From the NCBI GenBank assembly GCA_016745035.1, contig JADGDE010000003.1, positions 186,001-250,000 on the forward strand: a stretch of 64,000 bases of DNA, written 5' to 3'. Position numbers and translations under genes: made by a program. Origin of the DNA: Thiotrichales bacterium. GTDB taxonomy: Bacteria; Pseudomonadota; Gammaproteobacteria; Beggiatoales; Beggiatoaceae. Within the stretch, counting starts at the first letter, position 1, and each line of letters opens with the position of its first letter. The notes beneath the pieces are model-generated. The model was not told the DNA's origin, made no database searches, and worked only from the letters and a program-made list of their open reading frames with translations. Shown here one piece after another: positions 35,851 through 43,492 of the stretch.

Positions 35851-37044
35851 ATGGATATTTTGTTATGGCTGTTATTGCCTATCGCAGCCTTTTCTGGTTG
35901 GTTGACAGCCAAAAAAAACCAAAAAAGTCGGTCTATGTCGACAATCGAACCGCCACAGCGCCCACTGCCTGCGGATTATTTTAAGGGCATCAACTACCTA
36001 TTAAACGAACAATCGGATAAAGCCCTCGACACCTTTATTCGCTTGCTTGATGATGAACAAGACAGCGTCGAAACCCATCTAGCACTGGGGGCATTTTTTC
36101 GCCGCCGTGGCGAAGTCAATCGCGCGATTCAAATTCACCAACACCTCACCCTAAACCAACAACTCAGCACCGAACAACGCCACCTCGCCCTGCTCGCTTT
36201 GGGGCAAGACTACCAACATGCGGGCTTACTAGACCGCGCCGAGGCCTTATTTTCAGAACTTATCAAAGCCCAAGCGCATCAAGTCTTTGCCTGCCAACAA
36301 CTGCGCGCCATTTACGAACAAGAACACGACTGGGACAAAGCCATCGCCACAACCCAGCGCTTGATGCAAAGCCAAAAACAAGATAATGCCGCCGAGCTAA
36401 ATGCCATTATTGCCCATTATTACTGCGAACTTGCCGAACAAGCCTGTTATCAAAAAGACGATGCCACCAGCAGCACCATGCTGCAAAAAGCCCTTGCCAA
36501 CGATGCCACCTGCGTGCGCGCCAGCCTTATCGAGGGCAATTTAGCCCTGCGCCAAGGCGAAGCCCTGCAAGCGATTAAAGCCTTTCGCCGCGTCGAACAT
36601 CAAAACGCCCGCTATGTCAGCGAGACCTTACAGCCTTTACAACAAGCCTATCAACAAGTGGAAAAAACCGCAGAATTTGCCGATTATCTGCGTTGGGTCT
36701 TAAGCCATTATGGTGGCATCACGCCCTTATTATTATTAAGCGAACATATCCAACACAGCGAAGGCAAAGATGTCGCCATCGAAGAGATGGTGCAGCATTT
36801 ACAACAACAACCCTCGCTCAAAGGCTTGCATCATTTTGTTGAGCTATGTTTGAGTAAACAAGCCGCTGATGAAGAAAACAAATTACACCTGTGCAAAACC
36901 GTCACTGAGCAATTATTGATTAATAAAAGGGCTTACCTTTGTCATGAATGCGGCTTTAGTAGTCAAACTTTGTATTGGCTTTGTCCCAGTTGTAAGCAAT
37001 GGAATACGATTGAGCCGATACAGGGGATGGATGGGATGGTTTAA
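35851..37044 (+). CDS. lapB: LapB, TPR protein that controls LPS synthesis
   Basis: 397 residues, like E. coli LapB/YciM (389). One N-terminal membrane helix (about 3-19) is followed by TPR repeats (about 40-345) and a C-terminal rubredoxin-like zinc site with two CxxC pairs in CHECG and LCPSCKQW. LapB promotes FtsH-dependent degradation of LpxC and so limits LPS production. Usually it follows lapA; here it follows an ABC ATPase instead. A long palindromic element lies just downstream. Confidence 0.93.
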   Translation: MDILLWLLLPIAAFSGWLTAKKNQKSRSMSTIEPPQRPLPADYFKGINYLLNEQSDKALDTFIRLLDDEQDSVETHLALGAFFRRRGEVNRAIQIHQHLTLNQQLSTEQRHLALLALGQDYQHAGLLDRAEALFSELIKAQAHQVFACQQLRAIYEQEHDWDKAIATTQRLMQSQKQDNAAELNAIIAHYYCELAEQACYQKDDATSSTMLQKALANDATCVRASLIEGNLALRQGEALQAIKAFRRVEHQNARYVSETLQPLQQAYQQVEKTAEFADYLRWVLSHYGGITPLLLLSEHIQHSEGKDVAIEEMVQHLQQQPSLKGLHHFVELCLSKQAADEENKLHLCKTVTEQLLINKRAYLCHECGFSSQTLYWLCPSCKQWNTIEPIQGMDGMV

Positions 37045-37070
37045 GGTAAAAAGCTGCAATGGGGCGACAT

Positions 37071-37162
37071 CTGGGGGCGTTAATCTCCTGATTAACGGAT
37101 GCCTCGTAGAGGCATTAGTCGTGCTTTGCACGACTCGTTAGTCAGGAGACTAACGCTCCCAG
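37071..37162. repeat. 92-bp compound palindrome at the junction of two convergent genes
   Basis: 27-base arms (37071-37097 and 37136-37162) pair with three mismatches. They enclose two further hairpins, ATGCCTCGTAGAGGCAT (37099-37115) and AGTCGTGCTTTGCACGACT (37117-37135). The right arm contains the stop codon and last codons of the STAND gene. It can fold as a three-way structure and may terminate transcription from both sides. Confidence 0.85.
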
Positions 37163-39895
37163 CTCACTATCAAGCCGCTCCAGCAAAGCCAAATACCCCA
37201 TGTCCTCAATCCGCGCCCGCAAGGCGGCAATCTCAGCGCTGAAATCAGCCGTTGGTTCTAAACAACGCTGGGCGCGTAGGCGTAATAAATCCAATTCAGG
37301 CTGGCGTAAGCCATAGCTTGTGACCTGAATATGCTCGTTCAGTTCCTCGCAAGTCTCCAACACCGTATGCGCATCTTTATCGCTGTCTAAATCGATATGC
37401 GCTTGTAATAACAGCGCATCAATGCGGTGCAAACCCAATTGGCAACGCTCGGCTAATAGCAAGCTTTCGTCGATGTCGGCTTGTGCGGCGCGAATGTTGC
37501 CTTGCTGACGTAAACAGCGGGCGCGGGCGAGTAGGGCTAGGGGCATGTGATAAACCGTATTTGCCGCTTGCATGGCTTTAACGGCAATATCGAAATCTGC
37601 TGCTTGTTGGCTGCTTTCGGCGATGACAATATGCGCAGAAGCAAAACATAATAGACATTGAGTTTCCTGAGCTCTTGTTAAAAGGTAATCCCCACGCGCT
37701 GCTAATGCTTGCTTATCTTCGGCGCTATCCGCTAACAGGAGAGCATAATAAAGCCCAGTGCTGGAATATAATTGCGGGGTTTCTTTTGCTTGCGCTCGAG
37801 TGGCTTCGGCTTGCTCAAAGCTTTCTAAGGCAGCAGGGAGTTGTCCTTGTAAATGTAAACAACGGGCAAGATAAGCTTGTGATGTAATCTTCTTGTTTAA
37901 ATCTTTTGTTTGCTCAGTATAAACCAAGGCGCGATGAGCCATTAATTCAGCATCAGCGAGTTTGCCTAAGGCGATTTCGCTTAGCGTTACATTTTGAGCA
38001 ACGATAGCAGCATTATCCCAACGCTGCTGGGCTAAGTCCATATTCAATCCCATTTGCTCTGGTACTAAGGCTTCTTGTAAACGTCCCAAAGCTTTTAAAC
38101 AGTTAGCGGTAAAACTCAATAATGCCGCTTGAGCTTTTACTGACAATTGTTGCCGTGGTCGTTGCCAAGGCTGTTGATAAAAGCCCGCTAAAACACTGAG
38201 GTCTTGAGCGTAAGCACCAAGTTGCTGTGTACTGAATCCATTTCCAGTTTGCGCTTGCAAAATTTTAAAATAATACACCTCAAACGCCGCGCCATATTGC
38301 CCCGCCCGTGTCCCATGCCCAACTGCCTTGTACAAAGGCTGTAAATCGGTCACATCCTGCGGTTCTTTGACAGCAAAGGCTTGGTAATGCTCAAACAAGA
38401 CCTGATGCGCTTGCTGGTACGCTTTGCTTTGATGGCTTTGCAACCAATCGGCAAAAAAACTGCGAATCAGCGGGTGAGTATCCCAGTTTTTACGCCTGCC
38501 CTCAGCGGGCAATAACAAGCCTGCTTGCTGTAAATGCTGTTCCACCTTGTTTAATTCTGCCGCATTTAAGCCTGCCAAAGGTTTGGCTAAATCCGCCTCT
38601 TCAAATAAAATTTCTTTATCTCTGTAGCCCATCGGGCGGTCAAACAAGGCAAGCAAATACAACAAAGCTCGCTCGGTCTCGTCTTGCTCGCGCCAATAAC
38701 CCTCGGCATAAAACCGCAATACCCGCCGTGCATGTTGCCCTTCTGCGTCGGTTTCATCTTCAAGCAAAGTCGGCAAGCGCTCGCGCAAACTGGCATCGGC
38801 GACCAAACGCGCAAACAAGACCAAAGCAAGGGCGTGATAGCTTAAATCTTTGCAGAGTTTTTCTAAGTCCTCGGCTGTGCCTTGGCAGCCCAAGTCAGCC
38901 AATAGCTTTAGGCTGTTTTCTAGGCTTAAATCCCCCAAATGTTCATGCTGACAATGCTCGGCTTGTACTAATTCCGCCACTGGCTGACGACTGGAAATCA
39001 ACACCAAGTTTTGCTCACCGCCAATGCCATAGCGATTCACTCGCTCTAAAAAGGCTTTCATCCCCGCATCCAGCAGCGTGCCGCCTTGTTCCGTTGTTGG
39101 GTTTTGCAGTGGCTCTAAACCATCGAGGAACAAAATACACTCGCCTTGATGCAAATGCTCCAATAATACCCGCCCTTGCTCGCCGACATCTTTGGGTATC
39201 TCAGATTCGCCAAAATATCTTAGGGCTGCGCGGAAAAATTCGCTGGAGTCGTTGGCATGATTGTTATCACCGCTTTGGCTATAAAATGACCAAGCAAAGA
39301 TTTTTTTACCCTCTTTCATACCGGATTTTTTCAGCCATTCCCAAAAGGCATAAGTCAGCGTCGATTTGCCAACGCCGCCACCGGCAACCAGCACATAAAT
39401 ATCGGTGTGTTTATTTTTTAGTGCCGCTTTAATTTTGTTCAATGCCGCTGTGCGCCCGACCATAGCCGCCGTCGGTATTGGTAAGCGGTCGATGTCAGGC
39501 AAGGTGCGCGGGCGCTTGGGTTTTGGGGATTGTGTGCTGCTGTTTTTGCGTTGTTTGAGTTCTTTAGTGATGATGTCATAGGCTAAAAAGGCGATAACCC
39601 CCAATACAAATGTTAAATAAATTTTTGGATCAGGCGCAGTGGGTATAACAACACCTAATAAATCGGAGATAATCGCTTTGAAAAAGGGGGTAAAAAATAA
39701 GCCCGTGACTAAAAAAAACTCCACCGCTAAAAACAAAACAAAGTTTTTCATCAGCGTTTGCATATAGCGGAAATATCCATAGCCGATAAGCATGAGGGCA
39801 AGCGTCATACCGACTAACCACCAAGCATTGATCAGTCCATGAAACCAAGCGCCAAAACTTAAGAAACTAAAAAAAAGTAGCGTGAGCCAAACCAT
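37142..39895 (-). CDS. Membrane-anchored STAND NTPase with TPR-like C-terminus
   Basis: 917 residues. About four membrane helices (3-20, 24-42, 50-70, 92-108) come first, then a basic linker and a STAND NTPase: Walker A GGGVGKST (172-179), Walker B ILFLDGLE (D258), LVLISSRQP sensor and a GLPLAL-like YHALAL motif, then a winged-helix region (about 415-500). The C-terminal 400 residues are helical repeats of TPR type (KALGRLQEAL, LHLQGQLPAALES, RQQGNIRAA). STAND proteins sense a ligand through the repeats and fire an effector; here the effector would be the membrane part. Anti-phage Avs proteins share this plan, but homology cannot be judged by eye. Confidence 0.85.
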   Translation of the reverse strand: MVWLTLLFFSFLSFGAWFHGLINAWWLVGMTLALMLIGYGYFRYMQTLMKNFVLFLAVEFFLVTGLFFTPFFKAIISDLLGVVIPTAPDPKIYLTFVLGVIAFLAYDIITKELKQRKNSSTQSPKPKRPRTLPDIDRLPIPTAAMVGRTAALNKIKAALKNKHTDIYVLVAGGGVGKSTLTYAFWEWLKKSGMKEGKKIFAWSFYSQSGDNNHANDSSEFFRAALRYFGESEIPKDVGEQGRVLLEHLHQGECILFLDGLEPLQNPTTEQGGTLLDAGMKAFLERVNRYGIGGEQNLVLISSRQPVAELVQAEHCQHEHLGDLSLENSLKLLADLGCQGTAEDLEKLCKDLSYHALALVLFARLVADASLRERLPTLLEDETDAEGQHARRVLRFYAEGYWREQDETERALLYLLALFDRPMGYRDKEILFEEADLAKPLAGLNAAELNKVEQHLQQAGLLLPAEGRRKNWDTHPLIRSFFADWLQSHQSKAYQQAHQVLFEHYQAFAVKEPQDVTDLQPLYKAVGHGTRAGQYGAAFEVYYFKILQAQTGNGFSTQQLGAYAQDLSVLAGFYQQPWQRPRQQLSVKAQAALLSFTANCLKALGRLQEALVPEQMGLNMDLAQQRWDNAAIVAQNVTLSEIALGKLADAELMAHRALVYTEQTKDLNKKITSQAYLARCLHLQGQLPAALESFEQAEATRAQAKETPQLYSSTGLYYALLLADSAEDKQALAARGDYLLTRAQETQCLLCFASAHIVIAESSQQAADFDIAVKAMQAANTVYHMPLALLARARCLRQQGNIRAAQADIDESLLLAERCQLGLHRIDALLLQAHIDLDSDKDAHTVLETCEELNEHIQVTSYGLRQPELDLLRLRAQRCLEPTADFSAEIAALRARIEDMGYLALLERLDSELGALVS

Positions 39896-40221
39896 GATTC
39901 TGCCTTTTGTTGTCTTTTATAGATATTATAAGAGCTAAGGAACGTGTATGAATTAATTTATGCAACTGCCTTTGCCACGCCGATAGCCCTGAAAGGGCGA
40001 TATAACTTTCGTATTTTTATATCGCCCCTTCAGGGCTGAAATATATTAACATCAATCACCTAGGGCGTTGCCCTAGGCTATATAAATGTCGCCCCGTTGG
40101 GGCTTTTAATTTAAAAGGGGAAGCATATCAGAAAAAGTTGTTGAAGTTATTTTGTGCATATTCCTAACACACAAAGAATGGGGTTTTTAGCCCTTAAAAT
40201 GCCGACAGCTCTCGGTTTGGG
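39896..40221. other. Intergenic region filled by a hairpin array
   Basis: No gene is seen in these 326 bases. The segment 39985-40103 is an array of GC-rich hairpins; the rest is AT-rich and may hold the promoter of the STAND gene. Confidence 0.6.
39985..40103. repeat. Cluster of three palindromes of REP type
   Basis: AGCCCTGAAAGGGCGATATA (39985-40004) pairs with the complement at 40017-40037. Next come CCTAGGGC-GTT-GCCCTAGG (40059-40077) and GCCCC-GTT-GGGGC (40091-40103) followed by TTTTAATTT, a terminator-like end. The modular look, with the third hairpin in a GTCGCCCC context, matches dispersed REP-like elements known from other bacteria (general knowledge). Confidence 0.75.
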
Positions 40222-40878
40222 CTAGGCGAGTGTTGTCATGATCTCCGCTTCAGGCAAGCGTGATTTTGGTAACTCGGCATTAACATCATCGGCTTTACGA
40301 TAGCCCAGCGCTATCATGGCAACACTATTCAAGCCTTTGGCGCTTAAATCCAATTCCTCGTTTAAGATTTGGGCATCAAAGCCTTCGATAGGCACAGCAT
40401 CAACACCCAAAACCGCCGCGCCCAATAATACCGTGCCCATATTCAAATACACTTGTTTTTCCAGCCAATCTTGTGTGTCTTGGCGCGCCTCTTGATGAAT
40501 AGCAACATACATAGCGCGGGTTTTCTCGGTTAGGTCTTTAAGCTCAGGGGTTTTAAACCGCCCATCTTTTTCTTCACTGAGTAACAGTTTTTGTAAGTAG
40601 GCATCGTCTAATTTCGTTTTGACACAAAATACAATCACATGCGAGGCATCCAAGACTTTCGCGGCATTGGCAACATAAGCGCCTTGTGTCGCTTGGCTTA
40701 AGCGCTGCCGAGCGGCGGCATTGTCAGCTATAAAAAAATGCCAAGGTTGAGAATTAACACTCGACGGGCTAAGGCGTAACAGGGCTTTAATTTGCGTAAA
40801 CGTTTCGGCATCAAGGCGTTTATTGGCATCAAATACTTTGGTAGCATAGCGCTGGCTAGCAAGATCAATTAAATTCAT
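40222..40878 (-). CDS. NfsB-like oxygen-insensitive NAD(P)H nitroreductase
   Basis: 218 residues from the ATG at 40878 (MNLIDLASQRYATKVFD); a start at 40923 adds 15 residues without support. The FMN-binding pattern is clear: RYATKVFD, LRLSPSSVNSQPWHFFIA, the VYLNMGTVLLGAAVLGVDAVPIEGF region and SVAMIALGYR. It matches E. coli NfsB (217 residues) in length. It reduces nitroaromatics and quinones with FMN as cofactor; the natural substrate is unknown. It is divergent from the small phosphatase-like gene. Confidence 0.92.
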   Translation of the reverse strand: MNLIDLASQRYATKVFDANKRLDAETFTQIKALLRLSPSSVNSQPWHFFIADNAAARQRLSQATQGAYVANAAKVLDASHVIVFCVKTKLDDAYLQKLLLSEEKDGRFKTPELKDLTEKTRAMYVAIHQEARQDTQDWLEKQVYLNMGTVLLGAAVLGVDAVPIEGFDAQILNEELDLSAKGLNSVAMIALGYRKADDVNAELPKSRLPEAEIMTTLA

Positions 40879-40945
40879 TAGTACAGTTCCTAAATATAAA
40901 ATAACAACAGGGCATCCGTGCAATATATAACAAAGAGTAAAACAG

Positions 40946-41266
40946 GTGAATCTACTTTTTATTTGTAGTCGAAATCAATGGCGTAGCCCCACAGCCGAAC
41001 AATTGTGGCGCAAACATCCTGATTTTAATGTCCGCTCCGCAGGCACAAGCCCTAAAGCCCGAAAAACATTGGGAGCGGCGGATATTCGTTGGGCGGATAA
41101 AATTTTTGTGATGGAAAAGAAACATAAGCAAAGGCTGCTGGCGCAATTTCGGCGCTTACTGGAACATAAACCCGTTTATATTCTTGATATTCCTGATGAA
41201 TACCATTACATGGATGCAGAACTTATCGAGGAATTAGAAGCCAAGGTCAGCGTCTATCTTCACTGA
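40946..41266 (+). CDS. Small low-molecular-weight tyrosine phosphatase-like protein
   Basis: 106 residues, starting from a GTG with an in-frame MNLLFICSRNQWRSPTAEQLW. The P-loop CSRNQWR (C7 to R13) and SAGTSPKA match the phosphatase fold. It is shorter than normal members (about 150), and the usual DPY general-acid loop is replaced by DIPDEYHYMD. This belongs to a compact group annotated as predicted protein tyrosine phosphatases (COG4551 type). Activity is uncertain. Its stop codon TGA is the first triplet of a dispersed repeat. Confidence 0.82.
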   Translation: MNLLFICSRNQWRSPTAEQLWRKHPDFNVRSAGTSPKARKTLGAADIRWADKIFVMEKKHKQRLLAQFRRLLEHKPVYILDIPDEYHYMDAELIEELEAKVSVYLH

Positions 41267-41332
41267 TGTTACGATTGGGCAAGAGGAAAGCCCCTTATTT
41301 GTGGCAAAAAACCAGCTTCGTGCATCAGATCA
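41264..41332 (-). repeat. MITE-like dispersed repeat, shortened copy
   Basis: Starts TGATGTTACGATTGGGCAAG and ends GTGCATCAGATCA. It retains the GGAAAGCCCC...TTGTGGCAAAAAA core. At 69 bp it is heavily reduced. Its first three bases are the stop codon of the preceding gene. Confidence 0.7.
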
Positions 41333-41445
41333 GATCTTCTGTCATGAAACCAAGCATTTTTTAACCTGCCCTTCGTTTCTGCATTCTCTGTCATGGAATG
41401 GTATCATTTGAGCGTTCGTTTAACTCTACATCCAAAGGTCAGCGC

Positions 41446-42708
41446 ATGAGCGAAAAACAACCCATGAGCCTCACTGCTAAAATCATGATTGCCATGATCA
41501 GCGGTTTAATCCTTGGCATTGTTCTCAATGTCGTCTTTAAGGACAATAGCTTTGTTCAAACCTATGTGATAGGGGGTGTCTTAACCACGGTGGGCGATAT
41601 TTTTGTTGCAGCGCTGAAAATGTTGGTTGTGCCTTTGGTGTTTGTGTCTTTGGTCGGCGGTGTTACGGCGCTGGGTGATGTCAGTAATTTAGGGCGTATC
41701 GGACTCAAAACCTTGGTGCTTTATATTATGACCACCGCGATTGCCATCAGTTTAGCACTGGCTTTGGCGATTACTTTTTCCCCAGGTGCTGGTTATCAAC
41801 TCGATAGCAATGCCGAAATTAATTTTGAAGCGAAAGAAGCGCCACCTTTATCTGAGGTGATTATTAACATGGTTCCTAGTAATCCGATTGCGGCGATGAC
41901 TGAGGGCAATATGTTGCAAATCATTGTCTTTGCTTTGCTGTTTGGTTTGGCGATTAATTTAGCAGGGACTAAGGGCAAGCATGTACTCAATTTTTTTGAG
42001 GACTTAAACGAAGTTATCATGCAAATGGTCTATTTGGTGATGAAAATCGCCCCGGTGGGGATTTTTTGTTTAATTACCAAAACCTTTTCAAATCAGGGAA
42101 TGGATATTCTCTTACCACTGTTGGGTTATTTCTTGGTCATGGTCGCGGCGCTGTTGGGACACGCTTTGATTACCTTTGGCACGTTGCTCAGTGTTTTTGC
42201 TCGCATCAACCCCTTACGCTTTTTCAAAAAAATACGCCCAGCGGTGTTATTTGCCTTTAGTACCGCCAGCAGTAGCGCTACCTTACCGATTACCTTGGAT
42301 ACGGTGAAAAACCGCATTGGCGCGAAAAACTCGGTCGCCTCTTTTACCGTGCCTTTGGGCGCAACCATTAACATGGACGGCACAGCGATTATGCAAGGGG
42401 TGGCGACGGTATTTATCGCCAATGTTTATCAAATTGATTTGAGTATGGCGGATTATGTAACCGTGTTATTGACGGCAACACTGGCATCTATCGGTACAGC
42501 GGGCGTACCGGGTGTAGGGCTGATTATGTTGGCGATGGTGCTAGGACAAGTCGGTTTGCCTGTTGAGGGCATTGCTTTGATTATCGGTGTGGATAGAATT
42601 TTGGATATGATTCGTACCGCTGTCAATGTCACGGGGGATGCGACTGTGACCTGTTTGATTGCTAAAAGTGAAAATGCTTTTGATAAAAAAGTGTTTGATA
42701 AGGATTAA
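41446..42708 (+). CDS. Dicarboxylate/amino acid:cation symporter (DAACS family)
   Basis: 420 residues from ATG 41446 (MSEKQPMSLTAKIMI); the frame opens earlier but is not family-like. Eight helices and two re-entrant loops are expected; the serine-rich hairpin STASSSATLPIT and the MDGTAIMQG cation-binding motif are intact, as is the LIIGVDRILDMIRTAVNVTGD end. It imports glutamate, aspartate or C4-dicarboxylates with Na+ or H+. It is a single gene with a strong bidirectional terminator downstream. Confidence 0.94.
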   Translation: MSEKQPMSLTAKIMIAMISGLILGIVLNVVFKDNSFVQTYVIGGVLTTVGDIFVAALKMLVVPLVFVSLVGGVTALGDVSNLGRIGLKTLVLYIMTTAIAISLALALAITFSPGAGYQLDSNAEINFEAKEAPPLSEVIINMVPSNPIAAMTEGNMLQIIVFALLFGLAINLAGTKGKHVLNFFEDLNEVIMQMVYLVMKIAPVGIFCLITKTFSNQGMDILLPLLGYFLVMVAALLGHALITFGTLLSVFARINPLRFFKKIRPAVLFAFSTASSSATLPITLDTVKNRIGAKNSVASFTVPLGATINMDGTAIMQGVATVFIANVYQIDLSMADYVTVLLTATLASIGTAGVPGVGLIMLAMVLGQVGLPVEGIALIIGVDRILDMIRTAVNVTGDATVTCLIAKSENAFDKKVFDKD

Positions 42709-42715
42709 GATTAGG

Positions 42716-42748
42716 AAGGATAACACCCCTCAATGGGGGGTTATCCTT
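42716..42748. terminator. Bidirectional terminator between symporter and convergent secreted protein
   Basis: AAGGATAACACCCC (42716-42729) and GGGGGGTTATCCTT (42735-42748) pair over 14 bp with one mismatch and a 5-base loop. It lies between the stops at 42708 and 42759. The T tract is short on both strands, but stem strength and position support termination. Confidence 0.7.
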
Positions 42749-42758
42749 AGAGCGCCCC

Positions 42759-43400
42759 TTATTCAAAAAACACATAATCCATAGTAATTTTGATATTCGA
42801 GATGCTATCGCCACTGTCATTTGGGTCAACTGGGGCATCAGGATATAAAGATTTAACCTTAAAGGCGGCAAAACCATCAGCAGCCTTGACTAAATAGACA
42901 TGATCAACTTGCAACGGGTAATCAACATGATCGGTCGGTTTTGCCCAATCGCTTGGGAAATCTGCACGACTAATCGAATCAAGTGCAACAACCCCCTTAT
43001 CAATGCTAGAGATATTTTGGTATTCGTTTGAGTTATACCAAACCCCTGTGCCCCAACTATGTCCTGAGGGATAATTAGAACTGGCCCAAAGCGTGGCATA
43101 GCCATCGGTGGTATTCTCACCGCTACCTTGCACATCACCACCTAAGCCTGTGGAAAAATCAAATCCCCCATGTCCCATGCTAGCATCAGTTTTAATCGTA
43201 GCAACAATCGGCTCGATTTTTTCAGGAACCCAGCATGAACCGTTATAATTCATTTCCACTTTATAACGACTATCATCCCCTAAAAACAATAAATTAGGGA
43301 TGGAAATGCGAAATTGATTATCAATCGTTGTTTCCTCAGCAAACAATGGCTGAGACAAGGCTGCTGTGGATAATAAAACGCTTAGAATAATTTTATTCAT
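42759..43400 (-). CDS. Exported protein of unknown function
   Basis: 213 residues with a signal peptide MNKIILSVLLSTAALSQPLFA, cleaved before EET. The mature part is beta-rich, with a single cysteine (NGSCWVPEKI) and glycine-rich GHGGFDFSTGLGGDVQGSG; no known motif is seen. It ends in SISNIKITMDYVFFE, like an outer-surface or secreted beta-sandwich. It lies 92 bases downstream of the LruC/DUF4114 protein gene, separated by a terminator, and the two may share a location. Confidence 0.75.
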   Translation of the reverse strand: MNKIILSVLLSTAALSQPLFAEETTIDNQFRISIPNLLFLGDDSRYKVEMNYNGSCWVPEKIEPIVATIKTDASMGHGGFDFSTGLGGDVQGSGENTTDGYATLWASSNYPSGHSWGTGVWYNSNEYQNISSIDKGVVALDSISRADFPSDWAKPTDHVDYPLQVDHVYLVKAADGFAAFKVKSLYPDAPVDPNDSGDSISNIKITMDYVFFE

Positions 43401-43420
43401 CTGTTCTTCTCCTAAAAAAC

Positions 43421-43454
43421 AAAAAAACCACCTTAGCTTTGGGCTAAGGTGGTT
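43421..43454 (-). terminator. Rho-independent terminator of the LruC-domain gene
   Basis: Stem AACCACCTTAGC (43426-43437) and GCTAAGGTGGTT (43443-43454) with a TTTGG loop; on the minus strand it is followed by a run of seven T (complement of 43421-43427). It sits 40 bases after the stop of the LruC-domain gene. Confidence 0.9.
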
Positions 43455-43492
43455 GTTATAGCAATGATTAGGCAGCTTGAGCTGCTTTTATC

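Noticed and set aside
38728..39432. 234-residue plus-strand frame opposite the STAND gene
   Set aside because: It is antisense to a well-supported protein with Walker motifs, has shadow-type composition and no recognisable domain.
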